A stretch of DNA of 64,000 nt from LZORAL124-50-18 sp051208045 (lineage in GTDB: Bacteria > Pseudomonadota > Gammaproteobacteria > Pseudomonadales > Oleiphilaceae). The position numbers were made by a program, and so were the translations under genes. The notes below the pieces were generated by a model. That model made no database searches. It was not told the DNA's origin and saw only the letters and a program-made list of their open reading frames with translations. Where the stretch lies: NCBI GenBank assembly GCA_051208045.1, contig JBPJFY010000005.1, positions 186,001-250,000 of the forward strand, in the 5' to 3' direction. This document shows positions 60,011-64,000 of this stretch, piece by piece (positions within the stretch are counted from its first letter, which is position 1; every line of letters begins with the position of its first letter).

Positions 60011-61354
60011 ATGTACCGATTTTTAATTGCGGACGATGAGCCTGCGACACTCGCAAAGATGAGTGCAATATTTTCCAATGTGGGTGAAGTGGAAACCGCC
60101 TATGACGGGACAGAGGCGGTAGGATACTTCATCCGGGCCATGCAGGCGGGGAAGCCGTTTGATTTTGTGGCGTTGGATATTGATATGCCCAAGTTAGCCG
60201 GCACCATGGCTCTGCAGCGCATCCGGCAATATGAAGAGTCCATTTCCGGTGTCGGTAAGCCTGTGCGTACCAAAGTGGTGATGATGACGTCGCATAAGGA
60301 TCGTCGTCATGTGGAAGCTGCCATCAAGTATGGTTGCAACGGCTATCTGGTAAAACCCGTGAAACCCGTAGATGTCTACACCAAACTGCATCAGTTGGGA
60401 TTTGAGGGCATGGATGTGCCCGATGTGGTGGCGGCTCCTGAAACGGCGTCATCCAGCAGTGAGAAGTCACCGGGTTCCGCACCTGCAGTACCGGAGTCCC
60501 CTAAACCGACACTCAAGCACGCCATCGTGGAGAAAGTGAAGGAGTTAAAATCCGGCGAGTTGAGCCTGCCCTCTCAACCTGACGTGTACATGGAACTCAA
60601 GCGCCTGGTGGAAGAGGGCGCAGACCTGGAAGTGGTGGCGGATTTGTTGAAAAGCCACCCGGCCATCACCGGCAAATTGATCAAACTCAGCAATACCGCG
60701 CGGTATCGTGGCATGAAGGAGAATATGAGCCTCGCCGATGCCATTTCACGACTGGGGCTGGAAGAGACCGTCGATCAGGTGTGCGCCATTGGCACCAAAG
60801 ACATGTGTACCGATATCGATCCCAAGTACAAAAAGTACGGGGAAGAATTGTGGCAGGATTCGCTGGCCTGCGCTTATGCCTGCGAAGTGTTGGCGAAAAC
60901 GCTGAGTGTGAAGCTGGAGGTCGATCCCTTTACGATGGGTCTGATGCATGATGTGGGCAAGATCGGGCTGCTGCGCATTTTTGAAATGCTGGAAAAGTCC
61001 GGTCAGTTTGACTCAGAAGTCGTGTGGGAGGATATGCAGCCCATTCTGAGCCAGTATGAGGGCGTGTTGGGCGCGATTTTATTGAAGCAGTGGAGCTTGC
61101 CCGAGGAATATCAAAAAGTCGCACGCTACCACGGGGATGAAAGCTTCAGCCCCAAAGCGTCCGATGAAATGAAAGTGGCCAATCTGGCCATACAGGTGTC
61201 CAAGTTGATGTTTGCTACACCGGGCGAGGATTCACGCGAAGCGATAGTCGCGAAATATCAAAAGCTTTTCCCCCAATTGCAGATCACCACGATTGAATCC
61301 GTGATCGAAAAAACCCAGGCGGCCTTTGCGGAGGGGGTGAAGGCGATGGCTTGA
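60011..61354 (+). CDS. Receiver-HDOD response regulator
   Basis: A 447-residue protein. Receiver (about 1-130): FLIADDEPATLAKM, phosphoacceptor Asp in VALDIDMPKLAG, Thr/Ser in MMTSHKDRRH, Lys in YLVKPVKPVD. A Ser/Pro/Ala-rich linker follows to about 170. The HDOD domain (about 185-400) starts LSLPSQPDVYMELKRLV with LLKSHPAITGKLIKLSNTA and LMHDVGKIGLLRI. HDOD proteins act as signalling scaffolds, often in chemotaxis-like or c-di-GMP-linked pathways. It follows the hybrid kinase after 75 nt on the same strand, probably as its output. Confidence 0.92.
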   Translation: MYRFLIADDEPATLAKMSAIFSNVGEVETAYDGTEAVGYFIRAMQAGKPFDFVALDIDMPKLAGTMALQRIRQYEESISGVGKPVRTKVVMMTSHKDRRHVEAAIKYGCNGYLVKPVKPVDVYTKLHQLGFEGMDVPDVVAAPETASSSSEKSPGSAPAVPESPKPTLKHAIVEKVKELKSGELSLPSQPDVYMELKRLVEEGADLEVVADLLKSHPAITGKLIKLSNTARYRGMKENMSLADAISRLGLEETVDQVCAIGTKDMCTDIDPKYKKYGEELWQDSLACAYACEVLAKTLSVKLEVDPFTMGLMHDVGKIGLLRIFEMLEKSGQFDSEVVWEDMQPILSQYEGVLGAILLKQWSLPEEYQKVARYHGDESFSPKASDEMKVANLAIQVSKLMFATPGEDSREAIVAKYQKLFPQLQITTIESVIEKTQAAFAEGVKAMA

Positions 61355-61356
61355 TG

Positions 61357-61380
61357 GCTGCAGCCCCAGGAGGCTGCAGC
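61357..61380. terminator. Stem-loop between convergent genes
   Basis: GCTGCAGCC (61357-61365) and GGCTGCAGC (61372-61380) form a perfect 9-bp stem with a 6-nt loop between the convergent HDOD and argS genes. There is no T run, so it may act as a shared 3'-end hairpin. Confidence 0.5.
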
Positions 61381-61389
61381 AGAGCCTGC

Positions 61390-63144
61390 TTACATCTTGT
61401 CCAGTGTATCAATTCCCAGCAGGGTGAGCCCCTGTTTCAGCGTTTTTGCTGTTGCTGCACTCAACTGCAGTCGGCTCGCACGATCAGCGTCGGTGACACC
61501 GTCCTTGTTGATTGGGCAGGCTTCGTAGAAGCTCATAAACGCGCCGGCCAGCTCATACAGGTAGCCACATAAAAGGTGCGGCATACCACGCTCGGCCACA
61601 CGTTGTATTGTGTCGCCAAACTGAATGAGCTTTTGCGCCAAGGCTTCTTCCGCAGGTTCCGCCAGCGTGACATCCCCGGAGAGCTCCGCCACAGACACGC
61701 CCGCTTTGCGGAAAATGGACTGGATGCGGGTATAGGCGTACTGCAGATACGGCGCGGTATTGCCCTCAAATGCGAGCATGTTGTCCCAGTCGAAGATGTA
61801 ATCTGTCGTACGATTTTTGGAAAGATCCGCATACTTCACTGCGCCGATGCCAACCGCCGTGCTGATCGTGGTGAGCTCTTCCGGCGTGAGGTCTGAATTT
61901 TTCTCTGCCACCAGTCGGGTGGCGCGCTCCACAGCCTCATTGAGCAGATCTGTGAGTTTGACGGTGCCGCCGGCACGGGTTTTGAAAGGTTTACCATCTT
62001 TCCCTAACATCATGCCGAAAGCGTGGTGTTCCAGCGTCACCGACTCCGGCACGTAGCCCGCCTTGCGCACGATACTCCAGGCCTGTTGCAAGTGTTGCGC
62101 CTGTCGGGAGTCGATAAAGTAGAGCACCCGGTTCGCATGCAGTGTTTCATAGCGGTATTTGGCGCAGGCGATGTCGGTGGTGGTGTACAGGAATCCCCCA
62201 TCGCGTTTCTGAATGATCACCCCCATGGGGTCACCATCCTTGTTCTTGAACTCATCCAGAAAAACGACGCAGGCTCCGTCGTCTTCTACCGCCAGGCCTT
62301 TCGCTTTCAGGTCTTCAACAATTCCGGGCAGCATGGGGTTGTAGAGACTCTCTCCCATGGTGTCCTTTTTGCTCAAGCTGACGTTTAATCGGTCATAGTT
62401 GATCTGATTCTGCTCCAGCGTGACATTCACCAGCTTGGTCCACAGGGCCAGGCAGGCATCATCTCCGCCCTGCAACTTCACCACGTAGCCTCGGGCGCGT
62501 GCTGCGAACGTTTCGTGTTCATCATAGCGCTTTTTTGATTCCCGATAGAAGCCTTCGAGATCCCCCAGACTGGCATCGGCAGCTGTCGGATTGGCGGCCA
62601 TAATGTCTTCCAGGTGGGCGATCAGCATGCCAAACTGCGTTCCCCAGTCACCGATATGATTTGCGCGAATGACCGTATGGCCCAGAAATTCCAGGGTTTT
62701 GGCGATACTGTCCCCGATGATGGTGGATCGAATGTGCCCAACATGCATTTCTTTGGCGACGTTGGGGGCCGAATAGTCCACCACGATGGTTTGAGGCGCG
62801 TCGGCAACCGGAATGTTCAGCGTCGGGCTACCCAGAATCGCGATCACCTGTTGTGACAGCCAATCGGTATTCAGGAAAAAGTTGATAAAACCGGGGCCCG
62901 CGATTTCTGTTTTGGCCACGCGTCCGGAAGCGGGCAGTGCTGCCCGAATTGCCTGGGCGATTTCCCTAGGATTTTTGCGCGCGGGCTTGGCAAGCAACAT
63001 GGCGAGATTGGTGGCAAAGTCGCCGTGGGATTTGTCTTTGGTTACGTCTACCTGAATGCGCGGTTCGATGTCATCAGGGATCACGCCATCCTGTTTGAGT
63101 TGCTGCAATACCTGAGTCAGCAGTTCAACAATATGGTTTTTCAT
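61390..63144 (-). CDS. argS: Arginyl-tRNA synthetase
   Basis: A 584-residue class I synthetase. The class I HIGH motif is HVGH in SAPNVAKEMHVGHIRSTIIGD-like sequence (near 130). The N-terminal Arg-tRNA synthetase domain and the C-terminal DALR anticodon domain (from about 460, LAFEGNTAPYLQYAYTRIQS) are complete. It charges tRNA-Arg. GAGAG lies before the ATG at 63144. Monocistronic and essential. Confidence 0.98.
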   Translation of the reverse strand: MKNHIVELLTQVLQQLKQDGVIPDDIEPRIQVDVTKDKSHGDFATNLAMLLAKPARKNPREIAQAIRAALPASGRVAKTEIAGPGFINFFLNTDWLSQQVIAILGSPTLNIPVADAPQTIVVDYSAPNVAKEMHVGHIRSTIIGDSIAKTLEFLGHTVIRANHIGDWGTQFGMLIAHLEDIMAANPTAADASLGDLEGFYRESKKRYDEHETFAARARGYVVKLQGGDDACLALWTKLVNVTLEQNQINYDRLNVSLSKKDTMGESLYNPMLPGIVEDLKAKGLAVEDDGACVVFLDEFKNKDGDPMGVIIQKRDGGFLYTTTDIACAKYRYETLHANRVLYFIDSRQAQHLQQAWSIVRKAGYVPESVTLEHHAFGMMLGKDGKPFKTRAGGTVKLTDLLNEAVERATRLVAEKNSDLTPEELTTISTAVGIGAVKYADLSKNRTTDYIFDWDNMLAFEGNTAPYLQYAYTRIQSIFRKAGVSVAELSGDVTLAEPAEEALAQKLIQFGDTIQRVAERGMPHLLCGYLYELAGAFMSFYEACPINKDGVTDADRASRLQLSAATAKTLKQGLTLLGIDTLDKM

Positions 63145-63337
63145 GGGCTCTCTACCGGGGAAATCAATGGAAAGTGCGTATGACGGGCGTCAAATCAAGG
63201 GCGCAATTCTACTGGATGGGGCGGGGAAATGCCAATTGATGCGAGTAAATCGAGGTACAGGGTTGACACCACTAGTGGCTCATTCTATCGCGCAGGGCTG
63301 TACGGGGTGCGCGACCCCTGGGAGACACCGCTGCCTG

Positions 63338-63796
63338 TTAGGCAGCGATTAGAGTCGGTATGTTTTCGTCGTCGAACTGGAGACAAGATTCGCTGACTGC
63401 CAAAGTTGGGAAAGCGCTATAGGCTTTGTGCAGGAAGTCCATGTGTTCTGCTGACAAATTGACAAAGCGGAAAACGATGCCAAGTGAATCGCCCACTGTT
63501 CTCAAGCGCACGAACCGCAGAGGGATGTCATGCAGCTCGATCAACGTTGATTGGGTGTCACATAAGGTTAACTGGGAGATTGTACCCTCGTTATTCTTGG
63601 GAAAGAGTGCATGCAGGTGCTGAGTATCCAGGTAATGTTGAATGTAAATACAGCCACCACGCAAATTAAACACGATGGGATAGATGGTGTTGTCTTTTTC
63701 TGGAAGACTGTTCGTAAAGGCGGGTTTAAACAGCTCGCACTGGGCAAAAACGCGTTTACCGCTTAAGCGTCTCAAATCTCTACCTTGCTGTGTCAT
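63338..63796 (-). CDS. Small PilZ-like hypothetical protein
   Basis: A 152-residue cytoplasmic protein. RDLRRLSGKRV near the start and FNLRGGCIYI resemble the RxxxR and DxSxxG parts of a PilZ barrel, but the second motif is altered (N-L-R-G-G), so c-di-GMP binding is doubtful. FRFVNLSAEHMDFLHKAY ends the domain. GAGAGG 4 nt before the ATG at 63796 sets the start; the frame could extend to 63844. The stop lies in the loop of a small hairpin (CGCTGCC/GGCAGCG, 63329-63347). Confidence 0.55.
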   Translation of the reverse strand: MTQQGRDLRRLSGKRVFAQCELFKPAFTNSLPEKDNTIYPIVFNLRGGCIYIQHYLDTQHLHALFPKNNEGTISQLTLCDTQSTLIELHDIPLRFVRLRTVGDSLGIVFRFVNLSAEHMDFLHKAYSAFPTLAVSESCLQFDDENIPTLIAA

Positions 63797-64000
63797 ACTG
63801 CCTCTCTCGTTTGAAAGTTGACGATGGGTGAGTCCGATAATCAAGACAATTCGATTTTATTTATTGTTGTCCGGGTTATTAAACCGTGGTGCGAAGGCAG
63901 GAGCAAGGATTGTGTGACGACAATTATTAGGAATGTGACTTGTGCGTCATCGTGTAAGGAAGTGCATCCCAAATGTAAGGCTTTATATCTCGAAGCTTTG

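Overview
The window reads as chromosomal DNA of a free-living, probably marine, aerobic gammaproteobacterium. The housekeeping genes (rapA, yejK, cysDN, rimO, argS), the RegB/RegA redox system, a DesCB-type desaturase pair, several PilZ proteins and many large sensory kinases fit that group. No genus can be fixed from sequence alone. Coding density is high and both strands are used. I found no rRNA, tRNA, CRISPR array, phage or insertion sequence.

Left part (1-18,900): a truncated TonB/TolA-like protein, a divergent MocR regulator with an FMN-binding protein, and a non-flagellar MotA/MotB-like pair with a receiver-domain protein. Next comes an Lrp-type regulator divergent from a lysine catabolic operon (6424-13655). 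This operon encodes a lysine dehydrogenase-like enzyme, an ALDH7-type semialdehyde dehydrogenase, a fused E1 alpha/beta 2-oxoacid dehydrogenase, a FabD-like acyltransferase and glutaryl-CoA dehydrogenase. A perfect 27-bp inverted repeat lies inside the operon. A BrnT/BrnA toxin-antitoxin pair follows, then a TlpA-like thioredoxin, a cNMP-domain protein with a periplasmic binding protein, a PstS-like protein with a porin, and an orphan 258-aa protein.

Middle part (19,000-36,500): a DUF998 membrane protein, a receiver-GGDEF-EAL protein with a decayed EAL domain, and a lipoprotein of the neutral ceramidase family that lacks the usual active-site serine. Then come a desC-desB-like operon with a clear promoter and palindromic operator, an arsM-arsC pair, a sugar dehydrogenase, a LytS/LytTR two-component pair, a PilZ protein, an EF-hand protein, a PD40-repeat lipoprotein and an unknown 239-aa protein.

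Right part (36,500-64,000): regB-regA, a 1142-aa secreted subtilisin with DUF4214, a GDSL hydrolase, a second DUF4214 protein, and rapA. These are followed by an OmpR/BaeS-like pair divergent from a di-heme peroxidase-like protein, yejK, cysD-cysN (CysN carries a decayed APS-kinase tail), a PilZ protein, rimO, a CHASE4 hybrid kinase with Hpt that probably starts at ATT, a receiver-HDOD protein, argS and a small PilZ-like protein.

Functional themes are amino-acid catabolism (lysine to crotonyl-CoA), membrane lipid remodelling, arsenic methylation, sulfate activation and dense c-di-GMP and two-component signalling. The least explained pieces are the E1/FabD-like pair without an E2, the Ser-to-Ala ceramidase relative, the CysN tail and the orphan proteins at 18,114 and 35,704.
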